This document shows positions 19,319 to 30,800 of a stretch of 60,962 nucleotides of DNA, piece after piece. Origin of the DNA: a virus; IMG/VR virus record IMGVR_UViG_3300023184_000132, positions 1 to 60,962 of that record, one strand, 5' to 3'. The position numbers and the translations under genes are program-made. Position 1 is the stretch's first letter; each line of letters starts with the position of its first letter. The notes under the pieces are model-generated. The model had not been told where the DNA came from, ran no database searches, and worked only from the letters and a program-made list of their open reading frames with translations.

Positions 19319-21796
19319 TTAGAACTGAAAAAGAACTTTAATTTCTTCTCTTTGTTCAATATTCCTTTTAATAGGTTGCGTGTTCTGTATGTAGACAAGT
19401 TCGCCCGACCGATACTGTAACTCTTCTTCGTGTAAAACTGTACCGACTTTAGCGTTTGCGGTCAGGGCTCCTCGGTCAATAAACTCTAAGTTTGTGTTGT
19501 TAAACGATCCTTTTACACCTGAAAGTCTTAAAGTTCCTCCAGTAGAACCCACAGGATTTACAGACCATTCTACTACTAGACCTGTTCCTTGTGTTGTTCC
19601 TCCTGTTACTCCTCTTACCAACTGATCAGAAACAAAAGAAGATCCGAAAAATGGATTGGCAGCGCTAGTAAGAAGAGAAAGAGTGGTTGTTTGATCGTAG
19701 ACCGATACTGAATTTTTAGTAATTTCTCCAATATCAATTATTTTTGCAGTTCCCGATGCACCAGTTATACCAGAATTTGGCACCATAAAGAAGTTGGATT
19801 CTACCAACTTTTCTAATCTTGTTGGAATTTTGGTAGCGTCCTCAATATACAAAGTTCCCAATGCATTATTTCCTGGCGCAGTTTGCCAACTATTAATTAT
19901 ACCAGTAAACCTAGAATTTGATATGTTGTTTTCTCTGTTACCAATGCTGTTTACCCACAATCCTGGTCGAAAATCCAATCCATCTCCTCTAAATTCCGAA
20001 CCTGATGCTCCTGATGCAGGAGTAATTTTAAGACGAAGAAGTTCTCTTCCTTCAGTTCCTGCAACGATTCTTTGATCTATATCAACAATAGTAAAATTTC
20101 CACTACTAGCAGAACCTGTCGTGGACGAAACAATACCGTCACAAAAGAACGATCCACCTGTAACAGATTCCACAATAAGTTCGGAAGATCCATAGTATCC
20201 TGTAACTCCGCTACTCCAACTTACTATGTTTCCTCTGGCAGGACTAAATCCTGTTCCTCCTCCCGATCCTGTCAACCCTTGAGTCAAAACTGAATTTGTC
20301 TTGAAACTGCCTGAAAGACCCCATTCCTGAAAACGGAGTCGTGTTTGTGGTTTCTTGAGAAGAGGGTTTTTTACTATTCCAAACTGTCTGTAATCGTTAT
20401 TAACTGACAATTTGCTGCGTTCGTTTTGATCAAAATCTAAAACTACCATCATTGCGGCAGCACCCAATTCTCTTACCGCATCTTTTCCGTGGCCTCCTGG
20501 AGGAGACAGTACAATATTTGCAGCATCGTTTATACTTCCAGTTCCTGTGAATCCTGCAGTAAAAGTTAATCCTTTTACCATATTAAACTCTGCTCTGCTG
20601 TAACCGTATCCTGTGTCTACCATCTCAAAAGAATCTATCAGAGTTTGGTTGTAAATGTTTGTAACATTGCAGGAATCTCTAGAAGTGGTTAAGCCAGGCC
20701 CAAACTTGATGGTTATGTCTGCTTCTTTAAAATTATTAAGATAATTATCTCTAGAACTTCCGTCACCAATTATTTCCAAATTTGGAACTATAGAGAATTT
20801 ACTTGCGTTTGCACCACTTCCTGATAGACCAATAGTTAATGGACTGTCTAGGGTAATATTTCCGTAATTTCCTATAGGACTGTAGGTATACGATTTGATA
20901 ATTCTTCTTTGGCCCTCGCCTGCTCCAGAATCTACAGAAAACACCAAATTATTGTAGAAGTTATTGACACCAATCAGAAACGGACTGTATATGCGAACAG
21001 ATCCTGAATACCCGTCAATATAGTTTTGTTGAACGCTATTTCCGTTGTCTGGCAAAACACAATTTACTGCTGTAAGATACGGACGATACTGTTGCTTTAA
21101 TTCTACAAACGAAATTTCTCCGTCTATTGCTGCTTCCTGTACATTCCACTGCAAAGATCGTTCTTCGTCTACCAATTTCAAGTAGTCTACATGCTCTACT
21201 GGAATGTATCCTTGAACAATAATTCTTTGAAATGCTGCAGAAAAACTAGAAGTTTCGTCATATACAGTTTTTGTAATAAACTTTCGTTTACTTTCAGGAA
21301 TCATGTATAAAAATTTCCAACGATATCCGTCAGACAATTTTCGTATTTCTGGATCTGTATGGGTAGGAGCAACAGAAGAGGGAGAATTATAGTAATTATC
21401 AATACACTTGTACACTCTAGTTTCGTCTACTATTACATAAAACCTGACAGGATAAGTAGGATCAAACAAATCAGACGAATATCTGTAAGATTCGTATACT
21501 GAACCCAATTTCCAATCAAATCTTGGTATGACTAAGGATAAATTGTCTTGTGTCAACCGCTTTGCTGCAACTATATTTTCCCAAAATTGGGTTTCGGTAT
21601 CGTCAGTATCCTCTGCCATAGGAACTGGACTAGCATAGGTGGAACTCAATCCTGCTGCTACTTCAGTTTCCCAAGGAGTAATTCTTCCTATTGTTAAAAA
21701 GTAATTATTTTTTGAAAATATTGATATATCTGAAAGAACTATATCGGATAAGTGTCTTCTGAAGTTTTGTCGTATTGGTGAGCAGGAGGAGGACAT
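19319..21796 (-). CDS. 8: Baseplate wedge protein, gp8-like, enlarged
   Basis: An 825-aa protein. The first 250 residues match the T4-like gp8 pattern: an opening RHLSDIVLSDIS, then YFLTIGRITPWE, later LVIPRFDWKLGSVYESY, RFYVIVDETRVYKCIDN and LSDGYRWKFLYMIPE. T4 gp8 is 334 aa and part of the baseplate wedge. Here about 490 extra residues follow, beta-rich with many TG turns (GLTGSGGGTGF, GVTGYYGSS), probably decorating domains. No good Shine-Dalgarno site precedes ATG 21796; instead a TATAAATA sequence sits only six bases upstream. Its place immediately after the gp7-position gene supports the gp8 call. Confidence 0.82.
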   Translation of the reverse strand: MSSSCSPIRQNFRRHLSDIVLSDISIFSKNNYFLTIGRITPWETEVAAGLSSTYASPVPMAEDTDDTETQFWENIVAAKRLTQDNLSLVIPRFDWKLGSVYESYRYSSDLFDPTYPVRFYVIVDETRVYKCIDNYYNSPSSVAPTHTDPEIRKLSDGYRWKFLYMIPESKRKFITKTVYDETSSFSAAFQRIIVQGYIPVEHVDYLKLVDEERSLQWNVQEAAIDGEISFVELKQQYRPYLTAVNCVLPDNGNSVQQNYIDGYSGSVRIYSPFLIGVNNFYNNLVFSVDSGAGEGQRRIIKSYTYSPIGNYGNITLDSPLTIGLSGSGANASKFSIVPNLEIIGDGSSRDNYLNNFKEADITIKFGPGLTTSRDSCNVTNIYNQTLIDSFEMVDTGYGYSRAEFNMVKGLTFTAGFTGTGSINDAANIVLSPPGGHGKDAVRELGAAAMMVVLDFDQNERSKLSVNNDYRQFGIVKNPLLKKPQTRLRFQEWGLSGSFKTNSVLTQGLTGSGGGTGFSPARGNIVSWSSGVTGYYGSSELIVESVTGGSFFCDGIVSSTTGSASSGNFTIVDIDQRIVAGTEGRELLRLKITPASGASGSEFRGDGLDFRPGLWVNSIGNRENNISNSRFTGIINSWQTAPGNNALGTLYIEDATKIPTRLEKLVESNFFMVPNSGITGASGTAKIIDIGEITKNSVSVYDQTTTLSLLTSAANPFFGSSFVSDQLVRGVTGGTTQGTGLVVEWSVNPVGSTGGTLRLSGVKGSFNNTNLEFIDRGALTANAKVGTVLHEEELQYRSGELVYIQNTQPIKRNIEQREEIKVLFQF

Positions 21797-21802
21797 ATAC
21801 TT

Positions 21803-21810
21803 TATTTATA
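21803..21810 (-). promoter_or_regulatory. TATAAATA directly upstream of the gp8-like gene
   Basis: A perfect T4-type late core in the 14-base gap between the giant gene and gp8. The predicted start falls at the ATG, so any transcript would be leaderless; the gene also lacks a clear Shine-Dalgarno site. Could be fortuitous. Confidence 0.4.
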
Positions 21811-24800
21811 TCAAATCAATTGATAATTAAATTCCTTTATTGTGGTGCTGCCTGCAATAACGGCATTTGATGTGTTTCGGAAATAGATCTTCAGTCTATA
21901 GATGCAGTTATTGTTTGGAATTTGAATTCCTTGGTAGGCAAAAGACCCACCAAACACTCCTCTGCCTAAACTTACAGCACCTGGCTCTGACAATGGGTGT
22001 TGTGGGTTTATAAACGGAAAAGTGATTTTTACAGTGTTTGCAGAAGTTGCCATTGGCCCAACTGATGCCATTTGGTACTCTTTACCTGTGGAATCCACGA
22101 TAAACAAATCTGCCCACATGCTTATTGCTGCATAGTAACTAAGATACAGCATGGTAGACAATCCTGCTGAACTTCCAGTCTCACTTATAACACCAGTAAC
22201 ATCAATGTAAATTGATTTGTTGTTGGGTAAACTGCCCACAATATTGTTGGAATCTGTGCTCCAATCTGCACGATCAACATATACTCCGTTTATAGTGGTA
22301 GCCTTTACTTGAGGAACTGGTGGTGGCTGAACATCGGAATTCTTGCAGTCAAATTCAGGCCCAACAGGCATGGTTAAGAATGATCTGATTGTAACTTTTC
22401 GGAAATCGGAGTATGCAATTTCTTTACCTATATTTAAAAATTCACTAATACCACCTGTTTCTCCGCCAGTTCCTCCGTTAGCATTGCAACCACAAGTTTC
22501 TTTGCAATATGTGTGGTTTAGTCTATATGCGTATACGCAATCCGCAGGAACGCACTGACTGCAATTTTGGTAAGGTTCTTGAGTATTGCAATTCACACAC
22601 AAATCACAACCGTCTCCTACGCATCCTCCTGCAACGCAAGCATTACAATCTTGAGTTGAAGTGCATCCACACTCATAGCAGAATTCGTGATTTATGTTGA
22701 ATTGGTCATTACACTCGTTTTGTGTACACTGATTACACAGGGTATACCTTTGTTGACACCCGCAACCCAAACAAAAATCGTGATTTATAGAAGTATCAAA
22801 ATCGCAATCGCCTTGCAAGCACTCGTTGCAGTTTGTGTATTTTCCGTCTCCACCTCCACCATAACAATCAGGACACTGTGTTCTGCAAAGAATACCGTTG
22901 CAATTTAATCGTAAACACTCTGCACAATCTACTACTTCAGAAACACATCCGCAAGTTTTGCAGAATTGATTATTAACACTTGATACATCATCACAGTCTA
23001 ATTGTGTGCATTGATTGCAATTGCTGTAAATATTTGAGCATCCACAATCCACACAAAACTGATGGTTTGCACTAGAAGTAATACCACAATCTCCTGTTGT
23101 ACACTGGCTACACAGGGAGTATCGTTGATCGCATCCTCCACAGTTGTAGCATCCAGAGCAACCAACGCAATCGTATCCACCAGTTATATTAAAGCAATCG
23201 TAAATTTCCGAACAGCATCCGCACCCTGTGCATCCTGTTGCTCCTGTTATACCACACCCTGTGCATCCTGCACACCCTGAACATCCCTTACAGTCGTAAA
23301 TTCCTGTAACCGTATTGTAACACGGTAAGTCCAACCATGTGCTGCATACCGCGCAACCAGTAGGCCCTGCGGATACTCCTGTAATTCCACACCCTGTACA
23401 ACCACCGTATCCTGAGCATCCCTTACAGTCGTAAATTCCTATAAAGGTGTTCCAACACTGAGTTCCGTTTGCAGTTATACCGCAGCAGTTTGCACCTGTG
23501 CAGGAAGGCTCTATTACAGAACATCCTGTGCATTGCCAGCATCCTGAGCATCCTACACAATCGTAGGCAGATGGAATATTTGTTGTATAGCACGGATCTA
23601 TTTGAGAACAACGAGCACATCCTGTTGCAGGTGCAGTTACTCCACACCCTGTAAATCCAAAGCATCCTGAACATCCTATACAATCTTTAAGTCCTGTTAC
23701 TCTGTTGTAACCACCAGTCATGCATTTTTGGCATGGTACACTAGCAGTTCTGCCACAACCTGTGCAACTTGCACACCCTGAGCAACCCACACAGTCGTAA
23801 AAACCTGTAACAATATTAAAGCATGCTCCTGTGGTACTAGAACTGCAGCAACCACAACCTGTGCAAGAAGTGGGGCCTGTAACACTGCAACCAATACAAC
23901 CGTGACAACCTGAGCAACCTTTGCAATCATATATTCCGTTAACAGTAAAGCATGGATTTGTTGGACTACACAATGCACACCCTGTTAGACTTGCAGTCAT
24001 TCCACAACCAGTGCAACCGTTAAACCCTGAGCACCCTAAACAATCGTACATGCCAGTTACAATATTAAAGCAAAGTGTTCCGTTTCCTGTAGTACCACAG
24101 CATGCAGTTCCTCCTGAACCAGAGCATCCTGTAGACCCTGTTGTTCCTGTCATTCCACATCCTGTGAATCCAAAGCATCCTGAACATCCTATACAATCTT
24201 TAAGTCCTGTTACTCTGTTGTAACCACCAGTCATACAGCACTGACATCCAACACAAGGAGCAATAGTAGTGCAACCGTCACACCCAAAGCATCCTGAGCA
24301 ACCCGCGCAGTCATAAATTCCCGCAAGAGTATAGCATGGAAGGTCGGCACGACACAAATTACAGCCAGTTGCTCCTGTTGCTCCTCTAGAACAACCAGTA
24401 AACCCATGACATCCTGAGCAACCTTTGCAGTCATAAATTCCTTGTACTGTGTATCCTAGATTTGTTGAACTACACAAGGCACATCCTGTTGCTCCTGCGG
24501 TTTGACCGCATCCTGTACAACCGTAACATCCTGAGCAACCCTGACAATCTAATTGTCCTGTCCAAACATTTACGCACGGCACTCCATAGGAGCAAGATTC
24601 GCATGGATCGGTTGGTGTTACTTCGCACCCTGTGCAACCACCGTATCCTGAACAACCCGCACAGTCGTAAATTCCGTAGAAAGTGTTAAAGCATTGTGTG
24701 CCGTTTGCAAGCAAACCGCAACAAAGAGCTCCACTGCAAGTTGCACCAGTTACACCACAACCAGTACACCCAAAACATCCTGAGCACCCTTGGCAATCGT

Positions 24801-27800
24801 AAATTCCTTGTACAGTATAGCATCCGTTTTGGCAACAGGCACAACCAGTACAAGAGCAGTTTCCTGTTTCTGTGAGTGTCCCACCGTAAATATAATCTTG
24901 CTCTATTGGTTCAAACACAACAGGAATCAATCCCATATCAATAACAGACTTGATGATTGGCCCTCGTGCCATTTTTATTTCGTGCGCGCAACCACTGCTG
25001 CCACGAACTACTAGGTCTATAGAATTAGAAAAATTCATTCCGATCCAAGTTTCGTGATCTGGTGTGAAATAATTTGCAAGACCAAAAGAAGAATCTACTT
25101 GAGTTATTCCACTAGGCGAATAAAAATCAATATAAGTAGGATTCATTCTGTGTAGATAATCGCAAGCTCTTCCTTCAGTAACATATTTAATGGATGGATG
25201 AGAAACAGTTGTAATTAGAGAGTAATTATCTACGGTACTTGGACTTACTGCTGAAAACTTATTCCAAGCATCTAATCCAGCTATTCCCTTAGATATTCCA
25301 CGAGTATTATTTGTTATATTATCCACAATACTTAAATTGTTTTGAAGAATAGTAACATCAAAACCAGTAGAACCCATTGGATACAAATTAGAATTGTCAA
25401 ATTCTATATTGGAGTATATACTATTTCCTAACCAAAATCCTACTTGTTTTGTGTCATCTAAAGCGTCTACCATTGTTTTCATAATGGTTTCTGCATTGTC
25501 CATATTATTAGTAATAGAAGAGGTTACTCCTGTTGGGGAAGTGTATACTCTGTTTGGTTCTGTCCAGTGTGTAACAGATCTTGGTGGATAGTTTGCGCCT
25601 ATTTTGTAGGAAAGACCACTTGGTGTCCATATCATGGCACGATCCCAACCCTTATTTTCTAATTGGTCTTTAATATATGCAGCAACACCAGTGTATCCAA
25701 TGGTATTAGGATAACCACCGACAAGAGTATAGTTTACACTATTTTTGTCCCATCCGTATGGGTTATAATTTGATGCTGTTGGACTTGGTTCGATAAGGTG
25801 TTCTAATGCTAACGGTATTCCTCGAACTGGACGATAGTCGGGTATGTAAGTTTGTGGAGGATACCTACGATCTAAAAATTCTTTATAAGGAGTAAGTGTT
25901 TCTATTACTGCTGCAGAATCTGTTCCTATTCCGATAGAACCCATTCCTATTAGATTTGCTTGAAATCCTGCTACTGGTGGAATTTTTGCAAATTTTATAA
26001 TTACTTTATAGGTTTTGCTTTGACCTGCTGCTAATTTTGCTTGTCCGTTTTGCGTAATTTGACTTTCGTTCCATGTAGCAATCTGAAAACTAAATCTGTC
26101 TTGATATGCTTTATAAAATGCGTTTCCTTGTTGTGCTAATATAACACTCGGTGCATCTTGTGGAGGAAACGCAACCAAAGAAATTTCGTGATTGTCGTCG
26201 GAAGGAGAATACTCTGTAAGTGCTACACTAACAGCAAAATTATTGTCCACGCAACATTCACCACTAAATTTAGTTTTTGCAAGATGAATTGGAGAATACA
26301 GTTGACTTGGATAATTTGAAGAAAAAAGACGAGAATTTTTATCTAAGTCTATAAATGCACCCACTCCTGATCCAAAAGAACCAGCGTTAATTCTTGTGTC
26401 AAAATAAGAAACACTTTCTCCTAGATCCATTGGTGGTAAATCTGGCCACGCCATGTATTTTTCCGTGGTGCATGTGTTGTTATAGGCATAACTTATTTCT
26501 AAAGAATTGTCTGCGTCATTTTGTGCCACACTTATACTAGGAGCAATTTCCGCAGAAGAGCAAGAGGTTGGTGTAGTTTTTGGTTTCCAACCATTAATAA
26601 TATTTCTGTTACCAGGCCCGTATACATTCCATGCGTTTTCTATGGCATTGAATTGAATACTAAAGTCTCCGTCCAATCCAGTATTGTACAAACCATTCCA
26701 ATAAGTAAGTGCAGCAGACCACTGAGAAGCACCCATATTGTCTATCATACTCCACACATGGTCTACTTCTGCTGCTGTTGTTCTTTGGAAATTACCACTT
26801 GCTTGACCGTAGGTTACCAATTCAAAGGTTGCTCCCACCGCACCAAAACTAATAATGTCTCCAGGAGTAAATATGTGTCCCCATTTTGGTCGTTGGTTTG
26901 TAGGAGAAGGATCGGTGTTTGCAGAAATTTTGGCTAATTCTGCAAAAGTTCCTACAGGATTGGGTACACCCATGCTTGTTGGGTACGGAGCATTTCCACT
27001 TGTCATTCCGTGCGTGATTCCGTCCATCATCATAAGGTCTCGGTCACGATTCTCGTAAGGAGGAATACCATCGTAATTTACGGTAGTACTACTGAACCAC
27101 ATACTGCTATCAGCTCCTTCATACTGACCAAAAATTGGGCCACCAACAAAGAAGTACGGTTCTACTGCAATTTCTACTTCGTTTGGTTTGTTAGGAACTG
27201 ATCTTACTGCTTTAACATAACCAATTCTGTCTGCCGTATTCCATCCCTTATCTTTATAAGAGTTTCCGTCAGAATATGAAAATACAGTGGACGATCCTGT
27301 TAATGAATTAAACAGGGGATTTGAAATAATAGCACCAGTTACTCCTACTCCTGCTCTCTTTCGGACAGGATTGGTTGGTCTTTTGTCGTCTGCTGGTCTT
27401 GTGTCGCGATGATTAAACGCAAAAGTAGTTCCAGGCACCATACCCATAGGAATTGTCCACCTTCCGTCATTAGATGTTTTCTTTACACGAAAATTCCATT
27501 CACGAAGTCTTGACCAATCCAAAACCTTTACGGCAGGATTATCGGTATCTGGCACAAACCATGTAGGGAAAGTGGAACTTAAATACGAATATTTGTGGGG
27601 TTCTAGATAGTTGTATTGTGCAGCATATTGACCAGTAACTCCATCTAAAAATGCTTGATACGCAACAAGATTTTTACGACAATGGTACATTAGACTGCTT
27701 GTTTCTAAGGGTAGAGGAGAGGATGATGTTGGCCATGTAGGAGAAATGTCTCCTCCTTGCCACGGATCACCGTCATTAAATTGACCTCCCGCAATGCGCC

Positions 27801-30800
27801 AACTAACTCTAGCAGTACCATTTTTTCCTACAATATGACTGCCGCCTGTGGGTGCTCCTGGTCTACCGAATGCTGTATTCCAATCCCAATAAGGTTCGTA
27901 TCCGTGTCCTAGTGTGAATGGATTTTTTTTCCAATCTATAACATTTCCGTTCGCATCCATTACTTCTACAGTTTGTGGATTTTCTATACTAATTCCTAAT
28001 CCAAACTGACAAGCATAAGTTTGCTCGCCTGTCCACATGTAAAAACCGTCTACTGCTCCTTTGCTTTGTCCAGAAAGAGAAGGAGCGATATATAAATCTA
28101 CAAATTGGTTTGGTGTATAATAACTAAGATCTTGGACAGAGGTTATATACGCACCGTAAGTTAAGCCTCTAGCGTATCCACCGTCACCAGTACCTTGCGT
28201 GAAGGCCTTGTTAGAGATAAAAGGAAGAATGTATTTTTTGGTAGGCTCAATTCCTGCGTCTGACTGCTCTTGAAATATTTGACTTTTCCAACTTGACAGC
28301 ATTGAAATAGTTTGGCTTGCGATAAATTTCTCAAAAACCAAATCTCTAGTAGCAGTATAGAAAGAAGGTTGCCAACCAGACACCGCCTTGCAAAAAGGAT
28401 ACCATTTTTCTTTGTGTAGTTTTTTAGAAAACTCTGTATTTTCTACTGCTTGGTTTGGATATACAGTGCTGTATAGGTTTCTTCTTGCTTCTACAGATGC
28501 TTGTCCCACCACTCTGTTTGGATCTAGTGAGTGCAAAACTATTCTGCCGTCCCAAACACAGGTCGGACAAGTCGCAGAAGGAGCATAAGAAGTGTAAGTA
28601 AGACCTGACGGTAAAGTAAGTGTTTCTCCTATTGATCCTCTTGCAAATTCGCCTCTTCCTCGGAATCCAGGATATCCATAATAATTCTGAATATTTCTAG
28701 GTGCTACGCCTGGATGACCGTAATTTGCAAATATGGCATTTGGAAAATTCTCTTGTAATCCTCCAAAAGTTGTTCCGTCTGGACTGACTCCTCCAACAAA
28801 CATAGGAATTAAAATTTTATCTCTAATAAAATTACCCACAGAATTTGGATTGTCTGGATCTGCTATTCCTTCAGACTCGGAAAATAAAGCATCCCAACTC
28901 TCAGTGTTCATGCTAATAAGACCAGTATAGTCTGCAGGGAATGGGTTTAGATTATCCCATCCTCCACCAGAAATTCCATTCCAATCTGGTCGTATCTCGC
29001 CCCTCAAGGATCTTACCATTTTAGAAACTGCTTCTTTAGTTGTAGCAGTCAAGCCACTTATTCCTAAGTGTCCAGTTTCCTTGCAATTGTTGCACGGTAA
29101 TCCGTATCCACCTGTAACTGAACGATAAGTTAAATAGTGCGAACTTGTTGCAGAATCCCAATAAGCAAAATGGTTATAAGATAATGGAGGAGGAACTACA
29201 GCAGGTGTTGTGAGTAATTTGTTGGGGTCTTGTGACAAATAATTCTTGGTTGTGTCCGACAATCCTCCAGTCTGAATGGTTGCTTGACTAGGAGGAAGTA
29301 TTCCTATTACATTTTTGCCGTCAGCAGAAAATTCGTATTGAGCGGGAATATCAAAATTTACTGCTTTTCCTGCATTGCTTGGATTAGTAGAAAGTAATTG
29401 TGATTCGTTAGAATTGTCGGAACTTAATTTTTCAAAATTCTTTTGACCTGCGTATGTAAACACATTGTCGTAGTAAAATATAGGCAGCAGTTTTCCTGGT
29501 TGAACAAGACTAGATTTGTTTGGAGCAAAAGATACAGTTTGTGGTTGGTAATACGATTGTGTATAATCTTTAAGAGGATTATAATTCAGCATAACATATC
29601 GTTCACCAGAAGTAAATCCTCCTGACCACTCCTCTCGGTTTGCAGTAGACGCTTCTGTCCATTCCATCCAGTATCCTGTAGTTCCTGTGGACTGACCTGT
29701 CACTGTCATTCCAATTTGGTTTCTTCCTCCAAGATCAGTTAAGAATTCTGTTTTAAGATCGTATGGAATTCTAGCAACTACTGGCCCACGAATTCTACGG
29801 TTTGGATGCTGATATATGATCCAAAACGGATCTGCATTTTGAAATCCTGCAGTTTTTAGTGCAACCAAAGGATTCATGAATTCTCTTGAAAAAGTTACAG
29901 GATTTCCTATACTTTTATAATACTCTTCTGCGGTGGTGCCGTTCAGCAACGACAATGATATATCTCCCGAATCAATAGTACCGTTCTCGTCTAGGTCGTT
30001 TTGTATAGTCTTGTTGTGTTGCGTTGGATCGTATCCTGCAAGCAATCCTGTATACGGATCAGAAAACCAAGGAGACAAATCGTCGTTGGTTATGAATGTA
30101 TATGGAGTATAGTGACCAATAATAGGAACATCGTACTCAAAAAGAGAAGTGCTTTGTTGAAGATCCGCAACCGCACACCGTTTAATTTGAACCTTACCAA
30201 AGAATGCTAAGCCTGCAGGATTCAACAATCGTTTAAGAATGTCTCTGTAACGATCAATTGTTACTTCACTTAAAATTACATACGAGTAATTTTGATAGAA
30301 ATGATTGTCCTGCATTACTTTGTTTGTGCTTAGTCTGCCGTCATTGTTTGCGTAGTAACCCGCATACTCTGATACTCCACCCACCGAAACAGATCCAGTA
30401 AATCCAGTACCAGATTCAGACGATACAGTAATTGTTGGAGCAATCTTGTAGTTTACTCCAAAGTTGTCAATTATAAATTTGCGTATTTTTCCGTTTGTGT
30501 CCACTTCTCCAACTCTGCCTGCCGCACGAACTCCTGTGTCTCCAGCAGCAGGAGTAAAAATAATTCTGTCCCCTGTTTTATAGCCAGTTCCTGCATCATT
30601 AATTGTAATTTTACCAAGTACAGAAAATACTCTATTTTCTTTACGAACAACCCCGTCTGCATCGGCAAATTCTATACCGTAATTACCAGAAACAAATTCA
30701 CCGTTTACACCACCCAAAAACAGTTCTGATATATCGTTTGTGCCTACTCGATATGTACTAACATCCAACACACGAGCACTAGCAAGGATACCACCGTCAT

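Larger units (their letters stand above)
22480..24862 (-). repeat. In-frame cysteine-rich tandem repeat array
   Basis: Coding array within the 3166-aa protein. The upstream half holds 14 units of about 35-45 residues built on [YKL]DCxGCSGCxGCTGC, with variable C-terminal loops that often include CCG...NGTxC. The downstream half holds 7 units of about 25-32 residues, each with six cysteines spaced C-x2-C-x4-C-x10-C-x2-C-x-C in the best units. My hand count is about 157 Cys in roughly 795 residues. Confidence 0.85.

Noticed and set aside
19316-19322. CTAAATA between the gp8-like and DUF4815 genes as a promoter
   Set aside because: It is formed by the gp8-like stop codon plus following bases, and the Shine-Dalgarno site would lie at the transcript start.
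23423-24689. ORFs in other frames over the cysteine array, rich in HPVxP or RMLRM repeats
   Set aside because: Shadows of the in-frame repeat; the cysteine frame is continuous with conserved tail domains on both sides.
22480-24862. CRISPR array, because of regularly spaced near-repeats
   Set aside because: The repeats are coding, divergent and in frame; no constant repeat with unique spacers.
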